From: Gnetum montanum
Lineage: Eukaryota; Streptophyta; Gnetopsida; Gnetales; Gnetaceae
Length of the DNA: 64,000 nt
Reading direction: 5' to 3'
NCBI GenBank assembly: GCA_015680685.1
Contig: MNCI01004879.1
Span: 207,443 to 271,442 of the forward strand
The first letter of the stretch is position 1, and every line of letters begins with the position of its first letter. The notes under the pieces were generated by a model. The model was not told where the DNA came from, did no database searches, and saw only the letters and a program-made list of their open reading frames with translations. Below are positions 1-13,297 of this stretch, piece by piece. Both the position numbers and the translations under genes were made by a program.

Positions 1-486
1 CAAACCTCTACATTTGCACTTAAGTCATTCAACGGGTTGTAGGTAATGATACAAGGTTATATCTTCTTGGACTTTATGACTAGAGAATAGTTTCCTAAAT
101 CTACCAATTTCCCAATTTTTGAGGAAACACCTAGTTTTAACTTGATCCTGCGAAGACCATGGCTAGCCAAGCTTTGAGCAATCTCATCACCCATACACTA
201 GGACATTTACTTACCCTATGAGAGTAACAAAATTGTAATTCATGGAGATAACATATTTCTACCATTCATTAATAATGTCAACATTGAAAGAGGATTGGTG
301 GTGAAATTTCAAGATAAAATTTCTAAAACTCAAGTTGGGGCCAACAACAACAATGCTAACATTACCAACTCTACAAAATTGGATGATGAACAAGAATACT
401 TGTTGCTTGCCATACCAAACAAGAAGAATGTTGAATACAAGATTATGCATAAGAAACCCCTCAATCTCTTAGAGATCAAGAGATAA
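1..486 (+). pseudogene. Ty3/gypsy protease/linker fragment, decayed
   Basis: This is a remnant of the aspartic-protease end of a plant Ty3/gypsy polyprotein. The reading frame around 138-250 gives FNLILRRPWLAKL, an in-frame stop, then a stretch ending KIVIHGDN. That matches the family pattern in which a GRPW-type motif is followed by a histidine-rich loop and an 'IVxHGD' end. The first Gly of GRPW is Arg here. At least two stops (near 164 and 204) interrupt the frame. It then stays open from 295 to 486 with an Asn-rich stretch and ends with a stop. No LTR or reverse transcriptase is visible next to it. It is a dead fragment from an element other than the A/B/J/K group. Identification as gypsy protease is fairly sure; its boundaries are not. 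Confidence 0.6.
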
Positions 487-621
487 ATCCATCATAGATA
501 TCTTATTCCTTTTTTTGTTAATGATTGTTTGTTTTCTTTTGTAGCCTTATACCATGTTTTTGTGTTTATTTTATTCTCATATATTCTTTCAAGAAAATCT
601 CATGCTTGCTAGAAAACTAAC

Positions 622-815
622 ATCATGACCTATTAAGGCCTAACACTAGCAACACAATGGACTACCAAGGCCTGAAATTGGAAACATAATGGCTTTCCAA
701 GACCTAAAACTAACAACACAATGGCCTAATAGGACCTAAAACTCATAAACCATCGCCTACCAAGGCCTAAAACTGGTGAGACCATGGCCTAACAGGGCCT
801 AAAGCTTGTAATATA
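622..815. repeat. Imperfect tandem array, about 36-bp unit
   Basis: Five or so degenerate copies of a unit built around 'atggcctaccaaggcctaaa' followed by 'actagcaacaca' run head to tail. Copies differ by substitutions and small indels. The unit contains the short palindrome AAGGCCT. There is no coding sense. It follows the stop of the decayed protease fragment, so it may be part of that element's 3' noncoding region. Confidence 0.65.
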
Positions 816-3800
816 TGATAGTATCTACTTACTTTCCTTGTGTTTACATGTGGCATGTATACTTAATGAAATCATTACAATATTTACTTACATATTTGAA
901 CCTAGTTTTACAATTTTCATTTCATTCCATTACATTATAGAATTTTGCTTTATGGTCTATTCTCTTACTATTGCTTTAAATTGTATTCTTTTTACATAAA
1001 AATATGAAACATAGAAAAATATAAAATAAAAAAACAATTAAAATATTTTTGTGACCAAGGAGCAATATTAAACTAGTCAATACACAACATCATGAATGTC
1101 CAATATCTCTAGGCATCTCATGACCATAACCATGATTACACAATGAAATACAAGGAGATGATACATAATCTCTTAAGCTACAAATGTAGTAGCAAGCTAG
1201 CAACTATAACAAAACCAAGATGATAATACATCATCAACACTAATAACTTAGAAAAAGCCATTAAGGGAAGGGATGAAATGTTGCTAGAGCCTTCATCTTC
1301 ATTCACTAGGAGCCTATAAACAAGCAGAACATTGAACCTTTAGAGGATGAATTAGTATTAAAATTAATAAAGCATAAAAATTGACAAATTTGACAAGGGA
1401 GCCAAACTATAAGCTAGCCAACATTCATAAGCATAATTTTTAATTCCACTTAAATTGAAATTGAAAGATCAAAAAAAAAATTTAACTAAGGAATTTTGAT
1501 AAATAGTTGTCATGAAAACTAGAAACCTCATGACTATGAAACTTACATGAAACAAGTGGCCAAAATTAATATCCTTGGGCTTATAGAAATCAAGATGCTT
1601 GAAGTTACAAGCTTCCAAGACTGGGAAAAATCCACCATGCAAAATTCAAGGTTCTAAGCACCCAAACACTATTAACATAGGCCAAAAAAAAAGAAAAAAA
1701 CATATTCCAAGCACAAATTAATCAATGCAAGTCCTAGGGATAGAAAAAAATTATTTTGAACCACAAATGCAATTAACCTTACTAGAACAACCCAACTTGA
1801 TCACTAGTACTACACTTATAGGTGCAAAAAAAAAAATTCTAATTTCATTGAAAGTGGACTAGAAAATTCCTAGTTTGTAGTCAATTCACTACAAAAAAAT
1901 AAATCATCATAAAAAATTCAAAAAAATTCAAACATGATCTAGAATTCTCTAGAAATGCACCTAGCCTCCTTAGAAACCCAAGATGGTAACCATATATGGT
2001 CAAAACCTCACCAACATTGCTAATTTAGATATAGAAAAATCCAAAACATTGGAAAATAAGCCATAGTTAGAACATTATACACTAGAGAAGAAAATTTGTA
2101 TCTCCATAATAAAAAAATAAAAAAATAAAAAATCACTTATAAAATGACCTAAAAGCCCTAAAAAATTAATCTATGTAGTTGAAATCCCAAAATCATAGCA
2201 CATGTAGCCTAGAAAAAATTTGGAAATTAGCCTATCTAAGATGTAAAAATAGAGAAAAATGCAAGAAAAATCATTACCTTGAAGCCATTGATGAGGACCC
2301 CTCTCCAAAAATGGATTCAAAATAATTAAAATTATCCTCCCAACCTTCTTTTTCTCTTTAATTCTTGGATTTTGGTTGGTCAATCTAGCCTTCTTCATCA
2401 TAATTGCTAGATTTCATAAGTTCTACCTCTGATTGCTACAGAAAAAGGCTCAAATTTCTAGGGTTTGCTCCAATACACTAATCACAAGAAGATAATGATC
2501 ATGTACTCACTATTAATAAGCTAGTATACAATATTGTCCTTTCCATGGATTACAATCTTGTGACTTCTGTATGCTTGTAACGTTTATAGTTGGGCATTGG
2601 AAATACTTCTTACTCATTAATATGTACACCCTAAGATATATAGTCTAATTAAAAATTTATAACTCAACATTTCCTAGCAAAATTGAATCCGTAACTTAGA
2701 GCTTTTAAATCAAAAGTCTTACTACTAGGCTAATAGTTCATTATTTTAATGAAATCATTCTTAGTAATCAACCTACTTTGTCTACTTCCTTTCTTTACAT
2801 TTGGATGTGTTTTTGACTACTTGTTCTTTATTCTATTTGGAAGCTTCAATGTACAAATATTTTCTAATGGCAAGAACATAACTTTGACCTTTCTTCAAGA
2901 GTTAGATATTAAATTCTTAAAATATCACTTTTCAACTACCACTTTAAGCAAAAAAGCTCCCATTAAAAGCTAAATAATTAATTTATTTTCTATAGTATTA
3001 ATTTATTTTTGTGTTAAATGCTTAAAGATAGGAATTTTTAAGCTTCTATTACTATTTGTTCATTACTTTTGATTGATGTGCTCTTTTGTTCTTAGAGAGA
3101 GTCTTCTTCTTCTCTTTACAAGAAATCATTTCAAAAGAAGTAAAAACCTATGAGAATTCTTTTAAACAAGGGCAAGTCCTAATCCTTTTTCTACCATAAA
3201 AGGAAGGTTTTTTAGGATTGTTTGTATGGATAAAAAATTTAAAAGACATCCTCAAAATCGTTGGGCTTTCATTTCGACTCTTTCTTCATTGATTTGATGT
3301 GCTTAAATTTTCTTTTAAATTTACCTTGTGTATTTCTCATATCCTATATCATCATTTTAATTTTCTGTACATTGACTTGTAATCTAATTCTAAGATCATG
3401 TTTCAAGTATTCACAAAAGGGTCAAACTACAACCAATGGGTTCAAATTACCAAGAAATAATTAGAATTAATATAGATTACACAATAATGGATCCCAATGT
3501 TGAAATAAAATAAAAAATGAATATAATAAACCATAAATATCTATCTAACATGTCTCATTACTAATTATTACATTATTTCAAAATCCAAATAACATAAAAA
3601 TATGAAATGAAGCTTTATTACATTTGAACACTCATAGGATCTTTTGGAGAAATATATCATTTTCATGAAAAATAAAGATAGACTCTACAAATTGACCAAG
3701 CACCAATGGGGGCATCAATGAAAAATCATACAAGTATTTTGTTGTAACATTATAATGCTATGTCAAATCGGTTGTCATACTATAAGAAAGAAACACATGT

Positions 3801-3885
3801 AACTCATCTTCAAGGGATTTTGATTTGTTCAACCTACAACTACACTCTTCTCAGTGTAGTTGAATCTATCTTCTACTTTCACTTC
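816..3885. other. AT-rich stretch without a recognisable gene
   Basis: Apart from the SINE-like copy near 2.7 kb, I see no domain, splice-linked exon chain or LTR pair here. Short open frames at 2171-2401 (minus), 2749-2973 (plus) and 3261-3464 (plus) show no family motif and look like chance frames in A/T-rich DNA. The style, with runs of A and short direct repeats, resembles old retrotransposon noncoding sequence. Confidence 0.5.
2641..2738 (-). mobile_element. SINE-like tRNA-derived repeat, copy 1
   Basis: Read on the minus strand, this begins TTAGCCTAGTAGTAAG (A-box-like), continues 'acttttgatttaaaagctctaagttac' in outline, then has a GGATTCAATTTT B-box-like motif and a tail with 'gttgagttataaa'. 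The same order and spacing recur at 40037 (plus) and 43240-43300 (minus). The A/B-box spacing is like that of a tRNA promoter. No tRNA cloverleaf is claimed. Confidence 0.5.
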
Positions 3886-4784
3886 TGATGAAGCACCAAA
3901 GTGTTGCATCGATGGGCCCCAATTGATGTGGCCTTGTCGCTATGGCCCTATCAATGTGGTGTTGCCCCATTAACGAGCCTTTGTCAACATAGCATTTGTT
4001 GTGTTTATGACACCCCATCAATGCAGATCCACAATAAAGTATACTTCTAGCTGTGTTTATGGCATGCCATATGATAGTTGTAGTAGAGCTCTTATAGTTT
4101 TGTCATTTGAGAGTTCAAATATTTCTCTAAGTGCCTACAATAGGAGTCAGAAAGTGTACGAATCTTTATTTGAGTACTAATGTACCTGAGCACACCAATG
4201 TAAATGCCAATAAAGATGAATCTTTTGATCAAACCTTATAGCACTTGGAATAGATTAATGATTTATTCTGACATTTACTATTTTCATTAATTATGCAATT
4301 AATTAAGCTAAATTAGAATTCAATTCCTTAATTAATTAATCTAAATAGATTAAACACATAAGTATGATTGCTTAGAGCATAACATATAGCACTTGCTAAT
4401 CCCAATAGCACTTAATGCTTGGTAGTCTAGCAATGTTGTATGTGTTCAGGATGTGTACGGAAAGTGGGACTGGATGCTTATGTTAGGACAATTAGTTATC
4501 AATTAGCAATTAGAGTAGTTAAATTGGTTTATAAAGTAAGTTTCAATTTACTGTTAATCGCACGTGAATAAAATATAGAATAATAAAAATCATGTGCCTC
4601 AATTACACTTAACCATACAACTAAGCTCCAAACGTGTAGTTGGGAAGACAATGATCATCACGATTAGGTTTTATGTTTTGGAACCACTGTATGCAGGAAC
4701 TTAAGGTCTGCAAAATTCAACCGAATTTCACATGAACACTTGTAATTCATATGGTTGGGTGTAGGGTATACTTGCCACTCATCA
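3886..4784 (+). mobile_element. Solo LTR E (same superfamily as A/B/J/K)
   Basis: An 899-bp LTR starts TGATGAAGC and ends CCACTCATCA, the terminal pattern of this window's main gypsy superfamily. The flanks ACTTC (3881-3885) and AATTC (4785-4789) match at 4 of 5 bases and look like an aged target-site duplication. No primer-binding site follows and no polypurine tract precedes it, so it is a solo LTR left by LTR-LTR recombination. The U3 start carries repeated 'atcgatgggc'-like and 'caatgtgg'-like words. Confidence 0.75.
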
Positions 4785-5613
4785 AATTCTAAGATGATGA
4801 AAACTTAAACAAACTTGATGATAGCATTCCAATACTTGATGGGAATAGTAACTAAGAGATAGTGAGCATCTACATCTAGTTTATTAGATCTAATGTGGTC
4901 TAAATAAAATACCCCTTACCTTCCACACTATCCCACATTTGTGTTAAAATCATATGCTTGACTAATTTGGAAATATGCTTAGGATTTTATGCATGTCTTC
5001 CTAAGAGATATTCTATTTTCTCAACCATTACATCCCCTAAAAATACCAACTATGATCTCACCAATCCTTAATAACTAGTTTAGAGAAATTTTCTTCCCTT
5101 AAGATATTCAAGCTATGAGTATATGTAATGAATTTACATAAGGCTTTTGCTTCTAAAGGTAATAAATCACATTCACATACTAACATTCAATAAGATGTTT
5201 GCATCTTCAGCTTCAACTCATCAAGAAGAAAAGTTTTTACACTCCTTTAATATCTTTTCAAATTTTTGCACTAAGTCCAGATCCCAATACAACTCATCCA
5301 TACAATATAATAGGATAGATGATAGTCTAAAAAATATATAATAACTATATATAAACATAAATAAAATACAAAAAATTAGCCACCATTATCCTTCCAATCT
5401 ATCCATCTAGGAGGAATAAGAGTAAGTAAGGTAATTAGAAATTAAATCCAAAATTAAAAAGAATAAAAGAATAAGAAAATACCCATGTACCAAAAGTACA
5501 TGTAAATACAGAGTCAAGAGTTCAAACCTTATAAGTAAATATCATTATATCTAAGAAATCCCAAGTTCTAATTTCAACAAACATATGAAAGAATGGGTAT
5601 TAGCATACATAAT
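4785..5613. other. Intergenic stretch between two solo LTRs
   Basis: No gene, LTR end or repeat was recognised. One short plus-strand frame at 5147-5341 has no family motif. Confidence 0.5.
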
Positions 5614-6485
5614 TGATGAAAAGTAAATAAGTTTGCTAGGTTAATAGGTATGCATCAACATATGCCCATTGAATTATGAATGTATCATTTAATATATGGA
5701 CACATATGCATTGATATGATTTGATCCTTTGGCTATATAAGTGCATGTACCCACCACACCTATGATTCTTGTAATGAAGCTCTAACAGTTTTTATCAATG
5801 AAGGTTGAAATTTTTCTCTTCTGAGTGCCCATAGCATGGTTTGAGTTAGTTGTATGGAATTTCATTTGAATGCATCATGTACCTAGATACTTATGCATGA
5901 TGACAATAAAATTGATATTGGTTCCATCCATTGAAGCAATTAGATGAACATTTAGTTTACTTTTCATCAGTTTATCCTTAATGCATTTTACTTTTCTATA
6001 CTTAGCAATTAAATATTTTATTCAATAGTAGCACTTGAGTACAACTAATTTGAGCATAATGTATTGATGTTTCATAATCTTAGTAGTGGATACTTGATAT
6101 GCCTAGTATAGACACTTGCTAACCCAACGATGTTCATATAACTTCAAGCTATGTATGGAATGGGGAAATAGATACTCAATGCTTAAGATAGTATGAACTC
6201 TTTCATGCTCATAGTTAATTAGTTTAATAGTTAATATTTTAATAATTTATTATTTTAATATTTTAAATATCATAATAATAAAAATGAAACTATCTTATGT
6301 CCTACTCACACTTAACCATATCACTTAAACCAACATAGGTTATGAATGGGAAGACAATGACCTGCCATCTAATGCTTAGTTATCTAGAACATCATGCAAG
6401 CCCAAGGTCCATGAAATTTAATTGAATTACTTGTGAATGCTTGTGATCTATATGTTTGGGCATAGGAAACTCTCATTTTTGATCA
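5614..6485 (+). mobile_element. Solo LTR D
   Basis: About 872 bp, beginning TGATGAAAAG and ending TTTTTGATCA. The middle matches the other LTRs in order: a 'tataagtgcatg' region, 'gagtgcccatagcatgg', 'acttgctaacccaacgatg', 'gtatggaatgggg', and a U5 end with 'tttgggcatagg'. The flanks ATAAT (5609-5613) and ATAAC (6486-6490) are a near-perfect 5-bp duplication. Element B is inserted a few bases past its end. A 14-base inverted repeat links its start (5614-5627) with 5956-5969 inside it. Confidence 0.7.
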
Positions 6486-6493
6486 ATAACTAG

Positions 6494-7370
6494 TGATGAG
6501 TGTTAAGTACCCCCTAGGCCCAACCATAAGAATTATGAGCATTCACGTACGATCCAATCGAATTCTGTGGATGGAACTAGTTTGGCATCTATATCATTAA
6601 GTATTGATTGTAGTTTTCTATCTTCCCACTTGGAATAGTGGAAGCTTTTTCATGTATGGTTTAGTCCAAGGTGAGGCATATGATGGTTGATGTTGTTTCT
6701 ACTTTATGCTACTCCTAGTGATAATAGGGAAATTAACTATTTAATCTAATTAACAATAGAAAGTAAATTCTAAACTAGCCTACAAGTGATGAGTGTTTGT
6801 TCCCAACTTGTCATACACATCCTAAACCCACGTATCCACTACTGGGATTACCAAGTGCTATGCTCCTGGGCAAACCAAGCAATAACATTGTTGGGATTAC
6901 CAAGCAAATATGTGTTTATGCTCGAAACTAGTCGTGCTCATTCTACTAATTAATTAACTTGCATGAAATGTAGATATTATCTAAGTACATAAAAAGTAAA
7001 TTGCATGGAAAGTATATCTAATCCAAGTTAAAGTGTTGTAATAAATAAGAATCAATCTCAATCTTATTTCCATTCATGGAATGTGTACAGGTACATTCTC
7101 ACTCAAATAAACTATTGTACAATTGACTCAAATCCACATTGCAGGCACTCACTGATTGTTCTCTAAGACTATAGAATAAAACTACAAGAGTTTGGATACT
7201 CTATTAACAAAATATGCCTAATACATGGTGGGAGCATGCATATTTATAGGTGAAGATAGATGTTGTGTCAACATAGCAACTATTACATCAGTGGGATCTT
7301 GTCAACGGGATCATGTCGATGTAGCTACATCATCATGATCCTATCAACATAGCCAATTGATGCTTCATCA
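6494..7370 (-). repeat. 3' LTR of element B
   Basis: It opens TGATGAGTGTTAAGTACCCC and closes GCTTCATCA in plus-strand text, preceded by ACTAG and followed by the polypurine tract at 7371-7380. It holds the conserved 'ggattaccaag' block once, whereas the 5' copy has three units. The U3 side contains words such as 'tcatgatgatgtagctacat' in outline and a TATAAATA-like box near 7235-7245 on the minus strand. Confidence 0.85.
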
Positions 7371-9310
7371 TACCCCCACGATTGAGTAAAAATTCATCCT
7401 TGAGTTAACAAGTTAGGACTGAGCTTCCTTTACAAAAAATTTGAAAAGTATGATATTATTGATTGATGGTAATTATTGAATAACTCTAAGTGCCACATTA
7501 CAAAATTTTATTTGCATGGATGCATTAAAAAATGATAAAATGACAAGAAGATTGGATAGACATTAAAGATAACAAAATTTGTAGAGGTCTTCAAAAATCT
7601 ACTGAAGATGATTCTTCTTGTTGCCACCAGTGGTGGTAAACTTCCAAACTTGATTGTTATGTTGATGCTTCTCTGGTTATGCAAAACATTCTTGAAGGAT
7701 GAACTAAAATTTCTTCTCATCATCCCATGGATCTAGCAATCATGCAATGTTTGAGCTACGTTTTATCCATGGGCATATGCTCTGTTATTCCTCTCTTGGC
7801 TTCATTTTTGTGCCTAGCAAAAGACCTTCTTCCTTAGGTGTTTCATTTAGCATCACTTGTAGTTACCAAAGGATCAAAATTAGTTTTGATAAATTTTCCT
7901 TAATAATTAACCCTTTTTAGATCCCTTAGTTTGCATTTAAGCACAAGGTGATGACAATTTACTATGTCCAAGGCTATGAGGTAACTAAAATTATCAAGTT
8001 GTTCACATTATTTTGATTAATTACTATTAGTTACCATGATGTTCAAAAATATGATGTTAGGAAAAAATTCAAAATTTTTAAAAAAACTTTGAAGTAGACA
8101 TCCCTAGCCCCCATGACTAATGAATGTAACTCTACAAGTGTAAAATTTTTCAAACAATTAAAACGAAACGTCCAATGTCGAAGATGGCCAACAAATTTTT
8201 TGGAAGTTGAAGGATATTGAGATAGAAAAGTAGGAAAAATTAATTGAAAGGGATGAAAATTAATCCTAAAATTATGCATAAATTTAGAGAAACCATCAGT
8301 TATATTCTAGAAGATGTGAAGGTTAGTTCAAAGACATGACCAATAAGAGTTATGCAAGTGGGTCCTTCCGAAAGTAGTCTCTTGCCATAATGCCTTTGCA
8401 TAACCACTCCTATAGATGTTTGTGTACACCTTAGAATTTAAATGTAGATCATACCTTTATTTCAAACAACACACAACTACTTTGGTTGGGACTTTGTAGT
8501 ATACTACACAAAACCAAAAGGCTCATAATCATATACAACAGTGAGTTGAATGAATGAGATGAGAAGGGACTACAAAGATTGGGATCCAAGGTACATTACC
8601 ATGTCCACAATAGGTTCTAGTGTCAAATGTGATTAATGTGAGAAACATACCTATCTATCCAAGATTTAGACCAAGTCCATACCACTAATAGTGACCTTGC
8701 ATTGATGTGTTCTTTCTTGCCAACCATCATGAGTCCATGACGACCACAAAGAACAATTATCACTCTAAAAAGAGAAGAAAAGAGAAGAAGGAAGGAAGGG
8801 CCTTAGTTAGAGGGGTTCCTTTAGGCATGTATAGCATATTTTTCTAGCCTCATAACAAGTTCTTGTAGTCCATTATTTTTTCTAAGGGATGTTCTTTGAA
8901 TTCCCATTATTTTTTTCTTTGTTTTTTGGTTTTTAAATTTTTATGAAATGGGAACCACACTATGCAAAGACATAGCTTCCTATTTATTGGTCAATTAAGG
9001 AGTGATAATACATTCCATGAGTCATAAACCACACAAAGGAAGTTAAGAAGAGAATCCAAAAAGTCCCCTTGAGGTTACACCCTTTGCCATTCCCACTTGA
9101 TCATTTCCTCTTTCTTCAAGGTACAATGATCATTGTTTGATTCTAGTTTCATAAGAGAAGAACCAAATTGCTTTCATGAGAAAGAAATTTTATTCAAAGA
9201 ACTAGAGGGATGGATGAGGTGGTCTCATTGCTCTACACAATTACTTACCCAATCATCTTGATAGCATAGCACAAAAACCCAACACATAGCATTTACTTTT
9301 GCATCCTGAT
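7371..9310 (-). other. 3' noncoding region of element B
   Basis: This lies between the polypurine tract and solo LTR C. Blocks such as 'gtgggtcct.cc.aaag.ag', 'agggccttagttagag', 'gaaccacactatgcaaagac' and 'ggatgaggtggtctcatt' recur in the same order in the 3' regions of A (15.0-16.8 kb) and J (49.0-50.8 kb). This is a conserved noncoding or vestigial 3' region. Open frames at 7508-7723 and 8043-8279 show no recognisable family. Confidence 0.6.
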
Positions 9311-10157
9311 TGATGAGCAATGAGGTACCCCTACACCCAACCATATGAATCACAAATCATTCACACACAATGCACTCGAATTCCATGGACTTTATTGTTT
9401 TCAGTGCACTAGTACTTTAGGAAGTGAATGTGACCTTAAGATCAATCATTGTCTTCCCAATTACACTTGTGATGTTCGTTGGCATGGTTAAGTGTAACTA
9501 AGGAATCCAATTTTTAACATTTTGTGTTTTATAGTTTGGTGCTCAAAATGTGGATAAAAGGAATTTAATTAAATAAACTAAATTAAATAATTAACTAGCA
9601 TTTAAATATTCCAAACATAAGCATCCGATCCCACATTCTATACACATCTTGAACTCATGTATCCACTATTGGGTGACCAAGTGCTATGCTATTGGGTGTA
9701 CCAAGCAATAACGCTACTGAGATTACCAAGTGAATACATGTTATGCTCAAAGCGATCGTACTTATGTGTATAATCTATCTTGCTTAATTACCTCATTAAC
9801 GTAATAACTATAAAATATTTAATAACTAATTGAAAACATTTATTGCATAAATAAAATAACTAATCTATCCAAAGTACTACAAGGTTTATTAGAAAGCTCA
9901 TCTGTATTGCTACACACATTGTCATGCTCAGGTACAACAATGCTCGAATAAAGATTCGTACACTCAATGACTCTTGCTATGGGCACTTATGGAAAAATTC
10001 TAACTTTCAAATAGAAAAAATGCAAGAGCTCCACTGCAACTATAATCTCTACTTGCTATAAATGTAGCTACACACATGTATTTATAGGTAATTTTCAACA
10101 CTGCATTGATAGGGCCTCATCGACGCATGGTAAGATATGTCTTAACACAACTCATCA
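9311..10157 (-). mobile_element. Solo LTR C inserted in element B
   Basis: 847 bp opening TGATGAGCAATGAGG and closing ACAACTCATCA in plus-strand text, in the same orientation as B. No polypurine tract lies on its high side and no primer-binding site on its low side, so it is solo. The flanks CTGAT (9306-9310) and CTAAC (10158-10162) agree at 3 of 5 bases, which is only weak support for a decayed duplication. The B-type 3' noncoding sequence continues on both sides. Confidence 0.65.
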
Positions 10158-11001
10158 CTAACTAGTAATATTATTAAGAAAAACATAAAAGCCATTCATA
10201 AACATAAAGAATATAACTTTAAAAAAATAGAAAATTATAAAGAAAAAAAAATATTAAGAAATGGAAACCATATTAAGAATCAAAAAATGTTGAAAGAAAT
10301 AGGAAAATGATAAAGAATTTTAAAATAAAAAAGTGAAAAGCACTTATTAGTTCTTGAACCAAGATGGAGTGTTTCCTCCATGACTAATCTTATGGACACA
10401 CATTTGGGAGATGGACTACACAATCCCTTGATTATACACCAACTATTTCCCATCTATCACCATTACTAATTTAATTAATCACATGGTAGCACATATAACA
10501 TTAGTAATGGTCTCATTTGGATAATTTGGAGATGTATCTTCAACTAGACTTGAAGGTATTTCTATTTTAGAGATCTAGATGTGTTTTCTTCTTCTTCTTG
10601 ATTTTCTATTTTAATTACAAGGCTTCCGTGTTTAACATTCTCTTCTAGTATATAATAAAAGTGTAAGACATATATGTCTAAGTCCTCTATTTGGCTCATT
10701 TTCTTAAGTCTGAAAATAATAAGTCGATCAGTTGTTTCCATGCATCTTTGAAATAGTTTTATATTCTTATTTTCAAGCCACTAGGTGTCTTTTGGTTTAG
10801 CGGCTACTATGTAGACTTTTTTTCACTTGCACACTTGTTCCTTAACTTTGTTGTGGATTGGTATACATGTTGTATTAATATTTCGAAATTCTAGCCCATA
10901 ATTACATCCTTTATTATTAGTGATGCATAGATTTTTCTGTCTCTCCATAGTGATAGGTTATATTTGAATTCTTGTGTTGGAGTGATCATTATTATTGGCT
11001 T
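10158..11001 (-). other. Element B remnant where protease and pol should be
   Basis: After LTR C, B continues with an A-rich tract. It then has 'gtttcctccatgactaatcttat', the equivalent of the 'VMGxMAT' tail that follows integrase in A and J. Between here and gag only about 0.6 kb remains, and no DSG protease, FMDD reverse-transcriptase or integrase motif is legible. A complete relative (A) has about 4 kb at this place. Confidence 0.5.
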
Positions 11002-13200
11002 TTACATATGATTAGGAGACATTTTTCTAGTGAGGAAGGATGTTGCACCAAATTGGCCTTGTGCTAGTTTTGATGTACCAGTAGATTTATGAGTTTTGCA
11101 CCCATGTAAGGAAACAATCCTAAAGAAAGGACATTTCCAAGGTTGTGATTGAGATCTACTAGCATTATCATTTCTATGTATGTTCACAGCACAAGTGGCA
11201 TTCTTTTGTTGATGTTGTGGTTTTGAACCTTCTTGTGTTGTTGGAAGTGACATATGGTGGAGGGAAGTATGAGAATATTGAGGATATGACAAAGGATGAG
11301 ATGTGTGAGGTGGTGATGCCATAGAAGATGTTGTGGGTTGATGATATTTAGGAAAGTGGTAGTTGTGATTTGAGGTAGAGGAAGTAGAACTAGTCAAGAA
11401 AACATGTTAAACATAATATCTATATGGGTTCAGTTGGTAATAAGGGTAGTGCTAATATGTTGATGGTCTCTCCCACGACTATGGGTTTTGCCACTACATT
11501 TGATAGTAGTTTTGAGGTTGGTAAGAAGTCCCACTATGATAGTACAATTGGTTGTAGGACTATCTATAATTATGTTGTGGGTAAGGTAATTTCCTAGGCA
11601 TTTTCTTTTGTACAAACTTGGGATTCAAAGCAAAATTTTGATACTAATGTAGATGTAACATGATTGGGCAATAGCCCTTTGGATGATCATATAAATAAAT
11701 GTCACATCCATCATAATCTTTTGTGGTTGAGTCTATAACCTCTTCTTCTACAGCCATTTTTCCTTTTTGCTGATAAGTGTTCCTACCTGTTTCCTAGTTC
11801 TTTTCCCTCCTCTTGTTTTGATCACTCAATTCGTTTTTTGTTACTCTCTCCTCTATGGTTTATATGTAAGTTGTAACTTTATCATTCATCAACTCAAACA
11901 TCTTATCTAGTCTTCCTTCAAACTCATTGATAGACTTTTGAATTGGCAAGGTTTGTTCTAAAATCACCTCATTGAGAGTTGCCCCTTTTTCCTCATCATA
12001 GATATGGACCATGTTCTTTTGAAGAGTTGGATCCTAGTTATATTCCTCTACATTCACTCACTTACATAGCTCTCCTTCTTCTTGTGCCACTTGCTTGATT
12101 AGTCTTTATATCTAATGGGATTTTTGTTCATATAACCAACCTTGGGCATAAATTCTAAGGGTCTCCCTCATTTGATTATGAAGCCTATCTATGATGTGGA
12201 AAAGTTGCTATTTTTGAGAAAAATCATGGCTTGGACATTTATGTAATATAGAATAGTATCTATCCAAAGCCACATCCAAGGATTTATGTTTTTCTTGCTT
12301 CCATCCTTGGATTTATTTTCTTAGGTTGAATACTTGTGTAGGTTTGCTATTTTTCGTTGAAGAGCTCTACCATTGTGGACCATTGGTGGATGGAATTTAG
12401 TTCCAAGGATCTATACCAACTTTCAGCTTTGTCTATTAGTATCCTAAGGAAGAGCTTAAGCTTTTTCCACTTACATTCAATGTTTTGCAAGGCACAAGCA
12501 TCATGGAAGGCTTGTAAGTGATGTTGTGGATTAGAATTATAGCCTCTCCTAAATTTAGGAATGTTGTCCATATCAAACCATTTGATGTGATTGTCCCTTT
12601 GATGCCTTTTGGGTATTTGAACTACCTTCCTAATCTATGTCCTGCCCCTTATAGCCAATAAGGGTTCATCAACATCAAACTTATCATGGTAAAAATCTCT
12701 ATTTCCATATGTGTGATTATGCTAATCTTGTCTATGCTCACTTTGATGCCTTTCATCTTGTCCTTGGGTTCGATTTCTATCTTTATCTTGATCCCATAGT
12801 GAAGCTCTATCTCTATACCTACGTTCATCTTTGTCAAAACTAAACATTGAAAAGGAAGAGGAATATGGTAAATTGGGAGAATTTCCATGGCTCCTATATC
12901 GTCCCCCATGGTCCCTTGATTTATCTTTTCTAGGTTTAGAGAAGGTCTTACACCTTAAGGCCCTATTTGTTCTAGGACTTTTTCCATCTCCTCTAGGATT
13001 TTTTGTACCAACTAAATCTAGTCCTTACATGTAGTAAGGATGGAAATGAGCATATGAAACCCCTACTTGAGGTTGTTCACTCCAATTCTCTTGAGTATAA
13101 AACCTATTATTTCTTTTATGAGTGTTTTCATCATACAATGCATTATTGGTCCTATGTGAAGAGATGTGTTTATAATGTATGCAAGTTAAAATAAAATATT
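11002..13200 (-). pseudogene. Decayed gag of element B
   Basis: This is the capsid-type gag of the A/B/J/K superfamily. The best part (12571-12347) reads MDNIPKFRRGYNSNPQHHLQ and continues through AFHDACALQNIE and ESWYRSLELNSIHQW, the retrotransposon gag core also seen in A and K. Upstream (to about 13.0 kb) is a basic, Arg/Asp/His-rich segment, as in A. Downstream, 11397-11002 is Ser/Pro/His-rich and aligns with the proline-rich gag-protease spacer of J. Numerous stops and frameshifts interrupt it between 11.6 and 12.3 kb. Gag would package element RNA in cytoplasmic particles; this copy cannot make a full protein. Confidence 0.75.
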
Positions 13201-13279
13201 AATATTTTTTTAAAAAATAAATCGTTAATAATTTTATAGTGATAATTTATAATATACCTAATCTGGATAACTAACACCA

Positions 13280-13297
13280 TCCCCGACAATGGTGCCA
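13280..13297 (-). promoter_or_regulatory. Primer-binding site of element B (tRNA-Asp type)
   Basis: Reading TGGCACCATTGTCGGGGA on the minus strand, one base from the 5' LTR. It resembles the tRNA-Asp-complementary site TGGCGCCGTTGCCGGGGA known from Athila/Tat-type gypsy elements, with three differences. Confidence 0.8.

Noticed and set aside
622-815. CRISPR-like spaced repeats
   Set aside because: Units are contiguous and degenerate, with no unique spacers, in a plant nuclear context.
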